DNA of 64,000 nt from Agrococcus casei LMG 22410 (GCF_900163565.1 NZ_FUHU01000046.1:1-64000); one strand, 5' to 3'; shown: positions 35,437-45,691, counted from the first letter of the stretch. Numbers and translations are program-made. The notes: generated by a model from the sequence alone, not told the origin.

Positions 35437-36080
35437 GCGACTTTACGGTCTTCACGGTGTTCGGCCGCGGTCTCTCGGCTGAACACCAGGGTGGCGAGCA
35501 GCTGGATGCCGTCATCGACGAATTGGCAGCGGCAGGTGTCGTCACTCGGGGCGTCTATGACGTTTCGGGACTGCGGGCCGGCGCAGACATCATGGTCTGG
35601 CTGCACGGCAAGGATGCGCAGGCGCTGCAGTCGGCGGTCCGCCGTATACGCCGCACGGCAGACCTCGCTGGCACCGAAGTGGTGTGGAGCGCCATGGGCG
35701 TGCACCGCGACGCCGAGTTCAACAAGGCCCACGTGCCCGGCTTCGCACGCGGTGAGCGCGCCCGCGACTGGGTGACGGTCTACCCGTTCAACCGCTCGTA
35801 CGACTGGTACCTGCTCGATGACGCAGACCGCAGCCGCATGCTGGCCGATCACGGCCGACGCGGCGCCAAGTTCAAGGGCGTCGTCGCCAACACGGTCTCG
35901 GCGTTCGCCCTCGGCGACTACGAGTGGCTGCTGCCGATGGAGGCCGATGAGCTGACCGACCTGGTCGACATGATGCGCGACCTCCGCGCCTCTGAGGCGA
36001 GGCTGCACGTGCGCGAGGAGATCCCGTTCTACACGGGCCGTCGCATCGAGGTCGACGAGATCGCCGAGGTGCTGCGATGA
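35433..36080 (+). CDS. hemQ: Coproheme decarboxylase (HemQ/ChdC)
   Basis: A 215-residue chlorite dismutase-like protein that converts coproheme to heme b with peroxide, the last step of the coproporphyrin pathway. Visible are YPFNRSYDWYLLDD (catalytic Tyr region, about residues 113-126), AKFKGVVANTVSAFALGDYE and the C-terminal EEIPFYTGRRIEV. GTG start overlaps the hemY stop and is preceded by AGGAGG. The next gene starts at an ATG overlapping its stop. Confidence 0.94.
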   Translation: MSDFTVFTVFGRGLSAEHQGGEQLDAVIDELAAAGVVTRGVYDVSGLRAGADIMVWLHGKDAQALQSAVRRIRRTADLAGTEVVWSAMGVHRDAEFNKAHVPGFARGERARDWVTVYPFNRSYDWYLLDDADRSRMLADHGRRGAKFKGVVANTVSAFALGDYEWLLPMEADELTDLVDMMRDLRASEARLHVREEIPFYTGRRIEVDEIAEVLR

Positions 36081-37300
36081 CCGTCACGACCGACCCCAAG
36101 AAGCCTGCCGAGGCCGCGGGCGTCTTCCTCGAAGCCGGCGCCGTCGTGCCGAGCGCCACCGCGCACGCGCAGTCGGGCAAGGCGCATGTCGAGGTGCCGA
36201 CGCGGTACGACGCGATCCTGCTGTCGTCGTTCGGCGGCCCCGAGGGGCAAGACGATGTGATTCCGTTCCTGCGCAACGTCACGCGCGGCCGCGGCATCCC
36301 CGACGAGCGGCTCGAAGAGGTCGCCGTGCACTACCGCCACTTCGGCGGACGCAGCCCCATCAACGACCAGAACCGTGAGCTGAAGGCGGCCCTCGAGGCC
36401 AGGCTTGCCGAGCGCGGCGTCGACCTGCCGGTGGTCTGGGGCAACCGCAACTGGCACCCGTACCTCAACGACGCGATGCTCGAGGCCGACGCCGCGGGCC
36501 ACGCCAAGCTGCTGGCGATCGCGACCAGCGCCTACTCGTCGTACTCGTCGTGCCGCCAGTACCGCGAGGACTGGGCCGATGCACTCGAAGACGCCGGGCT
36601 GCAGCAGCGCATGCAGATCGACAAGGTGCGCGCCTTCTACAACCACGAGGGCTTCGTCACGCCGTTCGTCGAGGGACTCCGCGCCGCAGTCGCAGAGGCT
36701 CACGACGCCGGCTTCGCCGACAGCGAGATCGAGGTGCTCTTCGCGACCCACTCGATTCCGATCGACGACGCGGCTCGGTCGGGCGACCCATCCGTCGAAT
36801 GGCCCGCGGATGCACGGGGCCAGACAGGCGGAGCGTACGCGCTCCAGCACCACCAGGTGTCAGAGCACGTCGCAGCCGAAGCCGCACCCGGCATCGCGTG
36901 GCAGCTCGTCTACCAGTCGCGCTCGGGACCCGCTTCGCAGCCGTGGCTCGAGCCCGACATCAACGACGCGATCGACGAGCTCGCCGGCCGCAAGGCAGTG
37001 ATCATCGTGCCGATCGGCTTCATCTCAGACCACATGGAAGTCATGTGGGATCTCGACGAAGAGGCGACCGAGACCGCTGAGAACCGCGGCCTCTGGGTGC
37101 GCCGCACGCCGACGCCCGGCGTGCATCCGGCATTCGTCGACGGACTCGTCGACCTCGTGCTCGAGCGCGTCGAGGGCCGGCCTGTCGCTGAGCGCAGCGC
37201 CGTGACCGCACTCGGTGTCGAGCCAGACGTCTGCCGGGCAGGCTGCTGCGAGAACACCCGCCGCGGATTCCGCCCCGCCATCGCCGGGCTGCAGCCGTGA
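36077..37300 (+). CDS. hemH: Coproporphyrin ferrochelatase with Fe-S cysteines
   Basis: A 407-residue class II chelatase (CpfC) inserting iron into coproporphyrin III. A non-conserved N-terminal extension of about 40 residues precedes YDAILLSSFGGPEGQDDVIP. The metal-side motif is FGGRSPINDQNREL, the catalytic His is in FATHSIPIDD and the partner Glu region is GFISDHMEVMWDLDEEA. Cys in YSSYSSCRQYRED plus CRAGCCENTR near the C-terminus match the [2Fe-2S] ligands of actinobacterial ferrochelatases. It overlaps hemQ and hemC by four bases each. Confidence 0.94.
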   Translation: MTVTTDPKKPAEAAGVFLEAGAVVPSATAHAQSGKAHVEVPTRYDAILLSSFGGPEGQDDVIPFLRNVTRGRGIPDERLEEVAVHYRHFGGRSPINDQNRELKAALEARLAERGVDLPVVWGNRNWHPYLNDAMLEADAAGHAKLLAIATSAYSSYSSCRQYREDWADALEDAGLQQRMQIDKVRAFYNHEGFVTPFVEGLRAAVAEAHDAGFADSEIEVLFATHSIPIDDAARSGDPSVEWPADARGQTGGAYALQHHQVSEHVAAEAAPGIAWQLVYQSRSGPASQPWLEPDINDAIDELAGRKAVIIVPIGFISDHMEVMWDLDEEATETAENRGLWVRRTPTPGVHPAFVDGLVDLVLERVEGRPVAERSAVTALGVEPDVCRAGCCENTRRGFRPAIAGLQP

Positions 37301-38232
37301 GCGCCGCGCCGCTCGGCGGCACCGGTGAGTCGACTGCTGCGCCGCTTCGTGTTGGAACGCGCGGCTCGCTGCTCGCGCTCGCGCAGACCCACGACATCGC
37401 AGCGCGCTTCGCAGGCGTCGTCGAGATCGTCGAGATCTCGACCAAGGGCGACGTCGACCGCTCGCCGCTGTCACAGCTCGGCGGCACGGGAGTCTTCGTC
37501 TCGGCCCTTCGCGATGCCCTGCTCGGCGGCGAGATCGATGTCGCCGTGCACTCGATGAAAGACCTGCCCACGCTGCCGCAGGAGGGCATCCGTCTGGCTG
37601 CTGTTCCGGTTCGCAATGACCCGCGTGACGCGCTCGTCGCCCGCGACGGGCTGCAGCTAAAGACGCTCCCGAAGGGCGCCAAGGTCGGCACGGGTTCGCC
37701 CCGCCGCAAGGCGCAGCTGCTGCACGCCAGGCCCGACCTCGATGTCGTCGACATCCGCGGCAACATCACGACGCGCATGAACCGCGCCCTCGCAGAGAAC
37801 GCCGACCTCGACGCCGTCGTGCTCGCGGTCGCCGGCCTCAACCGCGGCGGATTCAGCGATCGCGTGAGCGAGGCGCTCAGCACCGCAGAGTTTCTGCCCG
37901 CCCCTGCCCAGGGAGCCCTCGGCATCGAGACCCGCGACGGCGACGAGCGCTCGCTTGCTGCAGTCGCGGGCGTCGACGACCCCGTCACCGCCGCGTGCGC
38001 TGCGGCCGAACGCATAGTGCTGCGCGGCCTCGAAGCCGGATGCGCGGCCCCGGTCGGCGCATTCGCCAGGGCAGACGGCGACACGGTGCAGATCGACGCC
38101 GCAGCCTACGCGCTCGACGGCTCGCGCAGCATCCGCGCATCGCGCAAGGGTGCTGTCGCAGACGCCGCAGACCTCGCCGCTGACCTGGTCGCCGAGCTGC
38201 TCGACGGCGGGGCCAAGGAGCTCGTGGGATGA
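37297..38232 (+). CDS. hemC: Porphobilinogen deaminase
   Basis: A 311-residue hydroxymethylbilane synthase. LRVGTRGSLLALAQTHDI at about residue 19, catalytic Asp in AVHSMKDLPTLP, substrate-binding arginines in GTGSPRRKAQLL and IRGNITTRMNR, and the dipyrromethane-bearing Cys in LEAGCAAPVGAFA. GTG start overlaps the hemH stop; an N-terminal extension of about 15 residues precedes the domain. The stop overlaps the start of the hemD-hemB fusion. Confidence 0.95.
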   Translation: MSAAPLGGTGESTAAPLRVGTRGSLLALAQTHDIAARFAGVVEIVEISTKGDVDRSPLSQLGGTGVFVSALRDALLGGEIDVAVHSMKDLPTLPQEGIRLAAVPVRNDPRDALVARDGLQLKTLPKGAKVGTGSPRRKAQLLHARPDLDVVDIRGNITTRMNRALAENADLDAVVLAVAGLNRGGFSDRVSEALSTAEFLPAPAQGALGIETRDGDERSLAAVAGVDDPVTAACAAAERIVLRGLEAGCAAPVGAFARADGDTVQIDAAAYALDGSRSIRASRKGAVADAADLAADLVAELLDGGAKELVG

Positions 38233-39935
38233 CCCGCGTGCTCATCTCCCGCGACGGCGCAGCAGCCGAGCCCTGGGCTGACGCCCTGCGCGCTCGCGGA
38301 CTCGACCCGGTGCTGGTGCCGCTGACGCGCATCCGCGAGGTCGAAGACCGAACCGCGCTCGACGCGGCCCTCGCTGGGCTGACTGCCGGCGACTACGACT
38401 GGCTCGTCATCACCAGCCAGAACACTGTGCCGGCGATCGCTGGTGCGCTGCGTTCGGGTCTGCCTGAGTCGACCCGTGTCGCGGCAGTCGGAGAGGCGAC
38501 GGCGGATGCGCTGCGCGAGTCGGGGGCGCGCGTCGATCTCGTGCCGCGCGTGCAGTCGGCCGCGGGTCTGCTTCGCGAGTGGCCTGGAGTCGAAGGCGAA
38601 CGGGCTCTGCTGCCGTCGTCGTCGCGCGCGAAGCCGACGCTCGTGCACGGACTGCGCTCGGCCGGGCTCACTGTCGACCAGGTCGATGTATATGACTCTG
38701 CCGCGGAGTTCGCATCGCGCGATGAGCTTGCAGCGACTGGTTTTGCCGGCGCCGACGTCGTGGTGGTCTCGAGCGGCACCGTGGCCGAGCAGGTCGCAGC
38801 GCTCGAACTCGATGACCGGGCGCTGGTCGTCGCGATCGGCGAGCAGACGGCCGCCGACTGCCTCGAGCTGGGGCTTCGCGTCACGAGTGTCGCCGATGAA
38901 CCCTCGGCCGATGGCATCGCGACCGCTGTCATTCGCGCGATCGAGCAGACGAAGCGGCCTGTTGCTGTTCCGGTCGACAGACCACGCCGCCTGCGCACGA
39001 CCGAGCCGATGCGGCGTCTGGTGCGTGAGACGCGCATCCATGCTTCGCAGCTGGTGCTGCCCATGTTCGTCGCCGAAGGCATTTCTCAGCCCCATCCGAT
39101 CTCTGCGATGCCGGGCCAGGTGCAGCACACGCTCGACTCGCTGGCTCGCGCCGTCGAGGAGTCGATTGACGCTGGCGTGGGGGGTGTCATGCTGTTCGGC
39201 GTGCCTGAGCACAAGGATGCCGAGGGCACGCAGGCGTCTGATCCTGACGGCATTCTGAACCGAGCGACCCGCTTCCTCGCCGACCGCTTCGGTGATGCGA
39301 CGGTCGTGCAGACTGACCTCTGCCTCGACGAGTTCACCGACCACGGCCACTGCGGCGTGCTCGACTCGCGCGGCCGGGTCGACAACGATGCCACGCTGCG
39401 CCGCTTCAACGAGATCGCTTTGGCGCAGGCCGCAGCCGGTTCGCAGTTGCTCGGCATGAGCGGCATGATGGACGGCCAGGTCGCCAGTGCTCGCGCCGCA
39501 CTCGATGCGGCGGGATACTTCGACACCGCCATCCTCGCCTACAGCGCGAAGTATGCGAGTGCGCTGTTCGGGCCGTTCCGCGAAGCGGTCGACTCGAGCC
39601 TCAAGGGGCACCGCAGGTCGTACCAGCAGGATCCCGCGAACCGACGCGAGGGGCTGCGCGAGGCGCTGCTCGACCTGGCTGAGGGCGCCGATGTCGTGAT
39701 GGTCAAGCCAGCAACTTGGTACATGGACGTGCTCGCCGAGGTGAAGCAGCTGTCGCGGGTGCCCGTGTGGGCGTACCAGGTGTCGGGCGAGTACTCGATG
39801 ATCGAGGCTGCAGCCGCCAACGGCTGGATCGAGCGCGAGCGCGCCATCGTCGAGTCGGTCACGAGCATCGTGCGCGCCGGAGCCGACACCGTGCTCACCT
39901 ACTGGGCCACTGAGATTGCGCGGGAGCTTCGATGA
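38229..39935 (+). CDS. hemDB: Uroporphyrinogen III synthase-PBG synthase fusion
   Basis: A 568-residue single frame joining two enzymes. Residues 1 to about 245 are HemD ([49 protein letters not shown]). Residues from about 247 are a complete Hem[21 protein letters not shown], the metal region [14 protein letters not shown] (Cys-Asp-Cys ligand pattern), first catalytic Lys in [15 protein letters not shown], second in [14 protein letters not shown]. The linker is short ([12 protein letters not shown]). HemB makes porphobilinogen and HemD closes the ring, flanking HemC in the pathway. No internal stop or frameshift is seen. It overlaps hemC and hemL by four bases. Confidence 0.95.
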   Translation: MTRVLISRDGAAAEPWADALRARGLDPVLVPLTRIREVEDRTALDAALAGLTAGDYDWLVITSQNTVPAIAGALRSGLPESTRVAAVGEATADALRESGARVDLVPRVQSAAGLLREWPGVEGERALLPSSSRAKPTLVHGLRSAGLTVDQVDVYDSAAEFASRDELAATGFAGADVVVVSSGTVAEQVAALELDDRALVVAIGEQTAADCLELGLRVTSVADEPSADGIATAVIRAIEQTKRPVAVPVDRPRRLRTTEPMRRLVRETRIHASQLVLPMFVAEGISQPHPISAMPGQVQHTLDSLARAVEESIDAGVGGVMLFGVPEHKDAEGTQASDPDGILNRATRFLADRFGDATVVQTDLCLDEFTDHGHCGVLDSRGRVDNDATLRRFNEIALAQAAAGSQLLGMSGMMDGQVASARAALDAAGYFDTAILAYSAKYASALFGPFREAVDSSLKGHRRSYQQDPANRREGLREALLDLAEGADVVMVKPATWYMDVLAEVKQLSRVPVWAYQVSGEYSMIEAAAANGWIERERAIVESVTSIVRAGADTVLTYWATEIARELR

Positions 39936-41245
39936 GCGTCAACGACACCCTGTTCGAGCGTGCTCAGCGCGCGATTCCAGGAGGGGTCAACTCGCCCGTG
40001 CGAGCGTTCGGCTCTGTCGGCGGCACTCCGAAGTTTCTGGTGAGCGCTCGCGGGCCGTTTGTGACGGATGCCGAGGGTCACGAGTACGTCGACCTCGTCG
40101 GGTCGTGGGGCCCTGCTGTGCTCGGCCACGCGCATCCGGCTGTCGTCTCCGCCGTGCAGGAGGCCGCAGCGCGCGGGCTCTCGTTCGGCGCCTCGACCCC
40201 CGCCGAGACTGAGCTTGCCGAGCACGTCGTCGGCATGATCGGCCCCGTCGAGCAGCTGCGCCTGGTGTCGACGGGCACCGAGGCGACGATGACCGCGATT
40301 CGCATCGCCCGCGGATTCACTGGGCGCGATCTCATCGTGAAGTTCGACGGGCACTATCACGGGCACTCCGATGGGCTGCTCGCAGCAGCCGGATCAGGCC
40401 TGGCCACACTCGCGCTGCCCGCGAGCGGGGGAGTGCCCGAGGCTGTCGCCAGCCAGACGATCGTGCTGCCATACAACGACCGCGACGCTGTCGAGCAGGT
40501 CTTCGCCTCGCACGGCGACCGCATCGCCGGCGTCATCGTCGAAGCCGCTGCAGCCAACATGGGCGTCGTGCTGCCCGCCGAGGGCTTTCACGCCTGGCTC
40601 GCAGAGACCGCCCATGGGCACGGCGCGCTGCTCATCAGCGACGAGGTGCTCACGGGGTTCAGGGTCACGAGGCGCGGCGTCTGGGGGCTCGACGAGCTCG
40701 CGGACACGGCCGCACCCGACCTGTTCACGTTCGGCAAGGTCATCGGCGGCGGGATGCCGCTCGCTGCCGTGGGCGGTCGCGCCGACGTCATGGCGATGCT
40801 CGCGCCGCTCGGGCCGGTCTACCAGGCGGGCACGCTCTCGGGGAATCCGGTGGCGGTGGCCGCCGGGCTGACCACGCTGCGGCTCGCCGATGACGCGGTC
40901 TACGCACGCATGAATGCTGTTGCCGATGCGGTGTCGGGTGCGTTGACGGATGCGCTCAGCACGGCAGGCGTCGAGCATGCGGTCTCGCGGGTGGGCACGC
41001 TGTTCTCTGTGGCCTTCGCCCCTGAGGCACCCGCCGATTTCGCAGCCGCCAAGGCGCAGGAGGCGTTTCGCTTCGCGCCGTTCTTCAGGTCGATGCTCGA
41101 GCAGGGCGTGTACCTGCCGCCGAGCGCATTCGAGGCATGGTTCGTGTCGGCTGCGCACGATGACGGGGCTGTCACGCAGATCCTGGATGCGCTGCCCGCC
41201 GCCGCGCGCGCTGCTGCCGGTGCCGCGCCTCCGTCTGGCATCTGA
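39932..41245 (+). CDS. hemL: Glutamate-1-semialdehyde 2,1-aminomutase
   Basis: A 437-residue PLP enzyme converting glutamate-1-semialdehyde to 5-aminolevulinate. N-terminus [20 protein letters not shown], then [49 protein letters not shown] and the PLP-lysine in [19 protein letters not shown]. Last gene of the heme operon. Its stop codon is the first three bases of a module c half-copy in repeat C3. Confidence 0.96.
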   Translation: MSVNDTLFERAQRAIPGGVNSPVRAFGSVGGTPKFLVSARGPFVTDAEGHEYVDLVGSWGPAVLGHAHPAVVSAVQEAAARGLSFGASTPAETELAEHVVGMIGPVEQLRLVSTGTEATMTAIRIARGFTGRDLIVKFDGHYHGHSDGLLAAAGSGLATLALPASGGVPEAVASQTIVLPYNDRDAVEQVFASHGDRIAGVIVEAAAANMGVVLPAEGFHAWLAETAHGHGALLISDEVLTGFRVTRRGVWGLDELADTAAPDLFTFGKVIGGGMPLAAVGGRADVMAMLAPLGPVYQAGTLSGNPVAVAAGLTTLRLADDAVYARMNAVADAVSGALTDALSTAGVEHAVSRVGTLFSVAFAPEAPADFAAAKAQEAFRFAPFFRSMLEQGVYLPPSAFEAWFVSAAHDDGAVTQILDALPAAARAAAGAAPPSGI

Positions 41246-41386
41246 ACTCCCTTTGGAGATGAGATTGCGCGGTTTGGCTGGGCGGCTCCTCGCGGGATGG
41301 AAAACTCTCGACGAGATGGCATCTTGCCGGGAGTTTTCCATCTCGCGGCTGGCACCCGGCCCCAACTGAACTCCCTTTGGAGTTCA
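41243..41386. repeat. Composite repeat locus C3 (c half, b, c)
   Basis: A partial module c (41243-41259) begins with the hemL stop TGA. Module b (about 41289-41348) has arms GATGGAAAACTC and GAGTTTTCCATC around GAGATGGCATCTTG. A full module c (41367-41386, TGAACTCCCTTTGGAGTTCA) ends with the stop codon of the convergent AGCS gene. Confidence 0.82.
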
Positions 41387-42889
41387 GCTCTTCGGCCGCT
41401 TCGCCTTCTGCACCGGCAGCATGCCCGTCTTCTCGCTCTGGCGCCACTCGATCCACTCAGGGCGCCCCTGCATGAAGCCGTCGATCGTGGCGGCATCTGC
41501 CGTGAGCTTCGGGTCGTGCTTGAGGTACCACTTGGTCTCGCGCGCGATGAGGCCCGACAGCACGAGCAGCCCGATGAGGTTCGGCAGCGCCATGAGGCCG
41601 TTCATGACGTCGGAGAACGACCACACGATGCCGAGCTGCGTCGTGCTGCCGACGAACACGATCACAGAGAACAGAATGCGGAACGGCATCACCATGCGCC
41701 GCCCGAACAGTCGCTCGATGTTGCGCTCGCCGTAGTACGACCAGCCGAGGATGGTCGAGTAGGCGAACAGGATGAGTCCGATCGTGACAATCCAGTGTCC
41801 CCATTCGCCAGGCAGGCCATGTGAGAACGCTTCGCCGGTCATGAGGGCAGGGCTCAGCTGCTCGCCGGTTTCGGGGTCGGTCTGGTTCCAGACACCCGTG
41901 ACGATGATGGTGAGGCCCGTGAAGCTCACGACGATGATCGTGTCGATGAACGTCTGCGTCATTGAGACGAGGCCCTGGCGAACCGGGTGCGAGGTCTTGG
42001 CGGCAGCCGCTGCGATTGCGGCCGAGCCGAGGCCCGACTCGTTCGAGAAGAGTCCGCGCGCGACACCGAACTGCACCGCGATCATGATGGCTGAGCCGGC
42101 GAACCCGCCGACTGCGGCAGTTCCGGTGAAGGCATCCGTGAAGATCTGCGCGAAGGCTGCGGGCAGCGCCTCGAAGTTGGCGATGAGAATCCAGAGGCCG
42201 CCGAGCACGTAGAGGATGATCATGACGGGCACGAGGCCGGCCGTGACCTTGCCGATCGTGGTGATGCCGCGCAGCAGCACCACGAGGGTCATGACGGCGA
42301 GCACGATGCCGGTCGCCCATGTCGGCACGCCCCAGCTGCCTTCCATGTTGCTGGCGATCGCGTTGCCCTGCGTCATGTTGCCGATGCCGAAGCAGGCGAG
42401 CACCGCGAAGATCGCGAACATGAGGGCGAGCGTCTTGCCGAACCAGCCGCCGATCCCGTGCTGCAGGTAGTACTGGGGGCCGCCTGACTTCTCGCCCGCC
42501 GCATCCGTCGCCCTGAACCGCACCGCGAGGAACGCCTCAGAGTACTTCGAGGCCATGCCGACGAGGCCTGTGACCCACATCCAGAAGAGTGCGCCGGGGC
42601 CGCCGATGCCGATTGCGGTCGCGACGCCGACGATGTTGCCGGTGCCGACGGTTGCCGCGAGGGCCGTGGTCAGCGCCTGGAACTGCGAGATGTCGCCTTC
42701 TGAGCCGGCGTCCTTGCGCTTGAAGAGGCCGAGGTTGAGGGCCGGGATCAGCTTGAGAAACTGCAGGCCGCCGAGCCTGATGGTGAGGTAGAGCCCCGTG
42801 CCGACCAGCAGGGGGATCAGGAGCCACGGACCCCAGACGATGCCGCTGATGGTGTCGAGTGCTTCTTGCAGTGTTTCGGTGAATCCCAC
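41384..42889 (-). CDS. Sodium:alanine symporter family protein (AGCS)
   Basis: A 501-residue amino acid symporter with about ten membrane segments. The family signature ALTTALAATVGTGNIVGVA is at about residues 70-90, followed by FWMWVTGLVGMASKYSEAF, then ARGLFSNESGLGSAAIAAAA and WSYYGERNIERLFG. Substrate is probably alanine or glycine with Na+. The GTG at 42889 with GGAG six bases upstream is preferred to the ATG at 42925. It converges on hemL, sharing repeat C3, and its stop lies in module c. Confidence 0.9.
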   Translation of the reverse strand: MGFTETLQEALDTISGIVWGPWLLIPLLVGTGLYLTIRLGGLQFLKLIPALNLGLFKRKDAGSEGDISQFQALTTALAATVGTGNIVGVATAIGIGGPGALFWMWVTGLVGMASKYSEAFLAVRFRATDAAGEKSGGPQYYLQHGIGGWFGKTLALMFAIFAVLACFGIGNMTQGNAIASNMEGSWGVPTWATGIVLAVMTLVVLLRGITTIGKVTAGLVPVMIILYVLGGLWILIANFEALPAAFAQIFTDAFTGTAAVGGFAGSAIMIAVQFGVARGLFSNESGLGSAAIAAAAAKTSHPVRQGLVSMTQTFIDTIIVVSFTGLTIIVTGVWNQTDPETGEQLSPALMTGEAFSHGLPGEWGHWIVTIGLILFAYSTILGWSYYGERNIERLFGRRMVMPFRILFSVIVFVGSTTQLGIVWSFSDVMNGLMALPNLIGLLVLSGLIARETKWYLKHDPKLTADAATIDGFMQGRPEWIEWRQSEKTGMLPVQKAKRPKS

Positions 42890-43016
42890 GTGCTGCTCCG
42901 CTCGAAAGGCCCCTTGGGGGTGCATGTACAGCGTCGAGTGTAAACCCGCCGGGGTGTCTCAGGCGCTTGGTTGGAGTGCCAATTGGCGGTGGGGTGTGCG
43001 GTTCGGCGCCGACGCC

Positions 43017-43160
43017 AGGAGATTCGCGCAGGTGAAGCGCATGCCTTGACCTGCGTGAATCTCCTCGCGGGATGGAAAACTCTCGACGAGATGGCATCTT
43101 GCCGGGACTTTTCCATCTCGCGGCGTGCAGTGCGGCGAGCTGAACTCCAAAGGGAGTTCA
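43017..43160. repeat. Composite repeat locus C4 (modules a, b, c)
   Basis: Module a (43017-43065) has arms AGGAGATTCGCGCAGGT and ACCTGCGTGAATCTCCT, one mismatch. Module b (43066-43124) carries GATGGAAAACTC and GACTTTTCCATC. Module c (43141-43160) is TGAACTCCAAAGGGAGTTCA. It fills most of the space between the AGCS 5' end and the nucS stop. Confidence 0.82.
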
Positions 43161-43173
43161 AACGGATGCGCGG

Positions 43174-43869
43174 CTAGAACAGCCGGGGCACGTTCGACTC
43201 GACGCCGCGCATCTCGTCATAGTCGAGCACGAGGCAGCGGATGCCGCGGTCCTCGGCGAGTGTGCGGGCCTGCGGCTTGATCTCCTGCGCGGCGAAGACG
43301 CCCGAGACCGGCGCGAGCTTCGGGTCGCGGTTCAGCAGCTCGAGGTAGCGGGTCAGCTGTTCGACCCCGTCGACGCCGCCGCGGCGCTTGATCTCGACCG
43401 CAACCGTCGCGCCGTCAGAGTCCTGCGCCAAGATGTCGACCGGCCCGATCGCCGTCATGTACTCGCGGCGCCACAGCCTGAAGCCGTCGCCGAGGGTCTC
43501 GATCTGATCGGCCAGCATCTCCTGCAGGTGCGACTCGACGCCGTCCTTCACGAGGCCGGGGTCGATGCCGAGCTCGAACGACTGGTCAGACTCGACCTCG
43601 TGCAGCTGCACGGTGAGGGCATCGCCGGTCTTCTTGTGCGTGACCTTCCAGACTCGGCTGGCCCCCGCATCCGTCTGCTCCTCAGTCGGCTCGCATTCTT
43701 CGAGCGATGCCGGCGGGCTCATCCAGTTGAGTGGCTTGTACGATCCGCCGTCTGAGTGCACGAGAATCGACCCGTCGCCCTTCAGCATCAGCACGCGCTT
43801 CGCGAGCGGAAGATGGGCGGTCAACCGCCCCGTGTACTGCACGGTGCATGTGGCCACAACCAGTCTCAT
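43174..43869 (-). CDS. nucS: Mismatch-specific endonuclease NucS/EndoMS
   Basis: A 231-residue endonuclease of the non-canonical mismatch repair pathway used by actinobacteria that lack MutS/MutL. An N-terminal dimerisation/DNA-binding domain ([40 protein letters not shown]) precedes a PD-(D/E)XK nuclease domain with [12 protein letters not shown] and [20 protein letters not shown]. The C-terminus ends VPRLF, like the beta-clamp-binding tail of the family. Its ATG overlaps the stop of the upstream MFS gene. Confidence 0.95.
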   Translation of the reverse strand: MRLVVATCTVQYTGRLTAHLPLAKRVLMLKGDGSILVHSDGGSYKPLNWMSPPASLEECEPTEEQTDAGASRVWKVTHKKTGDALTVQLHEVESDQSFELGIDPGLVKDGVESHLQEMLADQIETLGDGFRLWRREYMTAIGPVDILAQDSDGATVAVEIKRRGGVDGVEQLTRYLELLNRDPKLAPVSGVFAAQEIKPQARTLAEDRGIRCLVLDYDEMRGVESNVPRLF

Positions 43870-45038
43870 CGACGAACTCCTGACAGTCGGTTCTCGCGGG
43901 TGAAGGGGGTGAGCAACCAGGATACGAGGCCGATCACCAGCAGAATGAGCATCGCCTGGCGCAGCGAGCCGAAAGCTGCGAGCGTGCCGATGACGGGCGG
44001 GCCGGCGAGCATCGAGAGGTAGCCGATGCTCGACACGGTCGCGACGCGAGCGGGGCCGAGGCGGGCGTCGTCGCCGGCGGCCGACATGGCGACGGGGAAT
44101 CCGAGCGCGTTGCCGAAGCCCCAGAGCAGCACGCCCACAACCACCAGCGCGGGGATGTCTGTCAGCAGCACGAGGGCGAGGCCGACCAGGGCTCCGCCGA
44201 AGGTGATGCGCAGCGTCAGCACACGACCGAGCTTCTGCAGTGCGATCACGCCGAGGAGGCGGCCGGCGGTCATGCAGGCGAGGAACACCGCGAACAGCAC
44301 GGCACCTGCGGTCTTCGAGAATCCGTGGCCGTCGACCATCAGCAGTGCCAGCCAGTCGTTTGCGCTGCCCTCCATGAGGCTCGAGCCCAGCACGAACACA
44401 CCCAGCAGCAGCGTCGCAGGCTCGCGCCAGACGCGCATCCGATCTCGCATGGTGACGGGATCCTCTTCGTCGACCACATCGGGCGCGATGTGTCGACGCG
44501 TGATGAATGCGGCGACGATGAGCGCCGCGAGCACGAGCGTCGACTGCAGGCCGAGGTCGAGCTTCAGCCCTTCGAACAGTGCGCCGACGCCGGCGCCCGA
44601 GACCGTGCCGACCGAGTAGAACGCGTGGTAGATCGGCATGATCGGCTTGGCGATCGCGCGCTCGTTGGCCGACGCCGAGGTGTTCATCGCAACGTTGGTG
44701 ATGCTAATGAAATTGCCGGTGACGATGAACCCCGCGAGCACCAGAGGCAGACTGCTGGCTTCAACGGCCCAGCCGGCGATGGAGAGGCCGGCTCCGATGA
44801 AGATCAGGCCCATAGACGTGAGGCGATCGGTTCCGAAGCGGTGAACGAGCCAGGATGCGCTCAGAAAGCCGATCGCACTGCCTGCGGCGATCGCGAGCAG
44901 CAGGTAGCCGACCTCGTCGACCTCGATTCCGAGCTGGTCGCGCACGTGCGGGATGCGCGCCATCCAGCCGGCGAAGGCGAACCCGACCAGAAAGAACACG
45001 GCGAATAGGGCGTTTCGCCAGTTGCGGGGTTCACTCAC
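43866..45038 (-). CDS. MFS transporter
   Basis: A 390-residue MFS protein with about 12 hydrophobic segments. N-terminal [20 protein letters not shown] and [19 protein letters not shown] match the group of putative sugar/solute MFS proteins that includes YbjJ. The substrate is unknown. Its stop overlaps the nucS start by four bases, so the two share an mRNA even though no functional link is evident. Confidence 0.85.
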   Translation of the reverse strand: MSEPRNWRNALFAVFFLVGFAFAGWMARIPHVRDQLGIEVDEVGYLLLAIAAGSAIGFLSASWLVHRFGTDRLTSMGLIFIGAGLSIAGWAVEASSLPLVLAGFIVTGNFISITNVAMNTSASANERAIAKPIMPIYHAFYSVGTVSGAGVGALFEGLKLDLGLQSTLVLAALIVAAFITRRHIAPDVVDEEDPVTMRDRMRVWREPATLLLGVFVLGSSLMEGSANDWLALLMVDGHGFSKTAGAVLFAVFLACMTAGRLLGVIALQKLGRVLTLRITFGGALVGLALVLLTDIPALVVVGVLLWGFGNALGFPVAMSAAGDDARLGPARVATVSSIGYLSMLAGPPVIGTLAAFGSLRQAMLILLVIGLVSWLLTPFTRENRLSGVRR

Positions 45039-45092
45039 TGCAACAGTCTACGAGTCTTGTTGTCGAGCCGATGCGTCTGTCAGACTCATGAA

Positions 45093-45644
45093 ATGGCAGA
45101 GCAGCAGATCGATGATGAGGGCCGCCCCGAACCGATCCTTGCGGGTGATGAGGTGGTCACGCTCGTGACCTTTCTCGACTACCAGCGTGCAACCCTCGAG
45201 TGGAAGACGCGGGGGCTGACGACCGAGCAGCTTCGGCAGCGGATTCCGTCTTCGGCAATGACGCTGGGCGGGCTGCTTGGGCACCTGGCGTGGGTCGAGA
45301 GCTTCTGGTTCGAAGAGACCGTTGCGGGGCAGCCGGCACCTGAGCCGTGGGGCTCGATCGACTTCGAGGCCGACGACGACGCCGACTGGACGCTCGGCGT
45401 GACGCTCGAGGGCGACGAGCTGCGGTCGCTGTGGGTCGCGAACGTTGAGCGGTCGCGGGCGGTTGTCGATGGCGTCATCGAGCAGCACGGGGCGGATGCG
45501 CTGGGCACGACGGTGCCTGCATGGGGCGGTCGCGAGCACGTGGCGGTGCGCTGGGTGCTGACTCACATGATCGAGGAGTATGCGCGGCACAACGGGCACG
45601 CTGACGTGCTGCGCGAGGCTGTCGACGGCGAGACCGGGGAGTAG
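45093..45644 (+). CDS. DinB/DUF664 family protein
   Basis: A 183-residue four-helix-bundle protein of the DinB/DUF664 superfamily, which includes mycothiol-dependent enzymes. Metal-ligand histidines are likely in TLGGLLGHLAWVESFWFEE and VLTHMIEEYARHNGHADVLR. An earlier frame start at 45057 lies in the divergent promoter region; the ATG at 45093 is preferred. The reaction is unknown. Divergent from the MFS-nucS unit and followed by repeat C5. Confidence 0.85.
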   Translation: MAEQQIDDEGRPEPILAGDEVVTLVTFLDYQRATLEWKTRGLTTEQLRQRIPSSAMTLGGLLGHLAWVESFWFEETVAGQPAPEPWGSIDFEADDDADWTLGVTLEGDELRSLWVANVERSRAVVDGVIEQHGADALGTTVPAWGGREHVAVRWVLTHMIEEYARHNGHADVLREAVDGETGE

Positions 45645-45691
45645 CTGGCGGGTCTGGGTGCGGTGCTGGTTGCCACGCTGATTTCGGTGCG

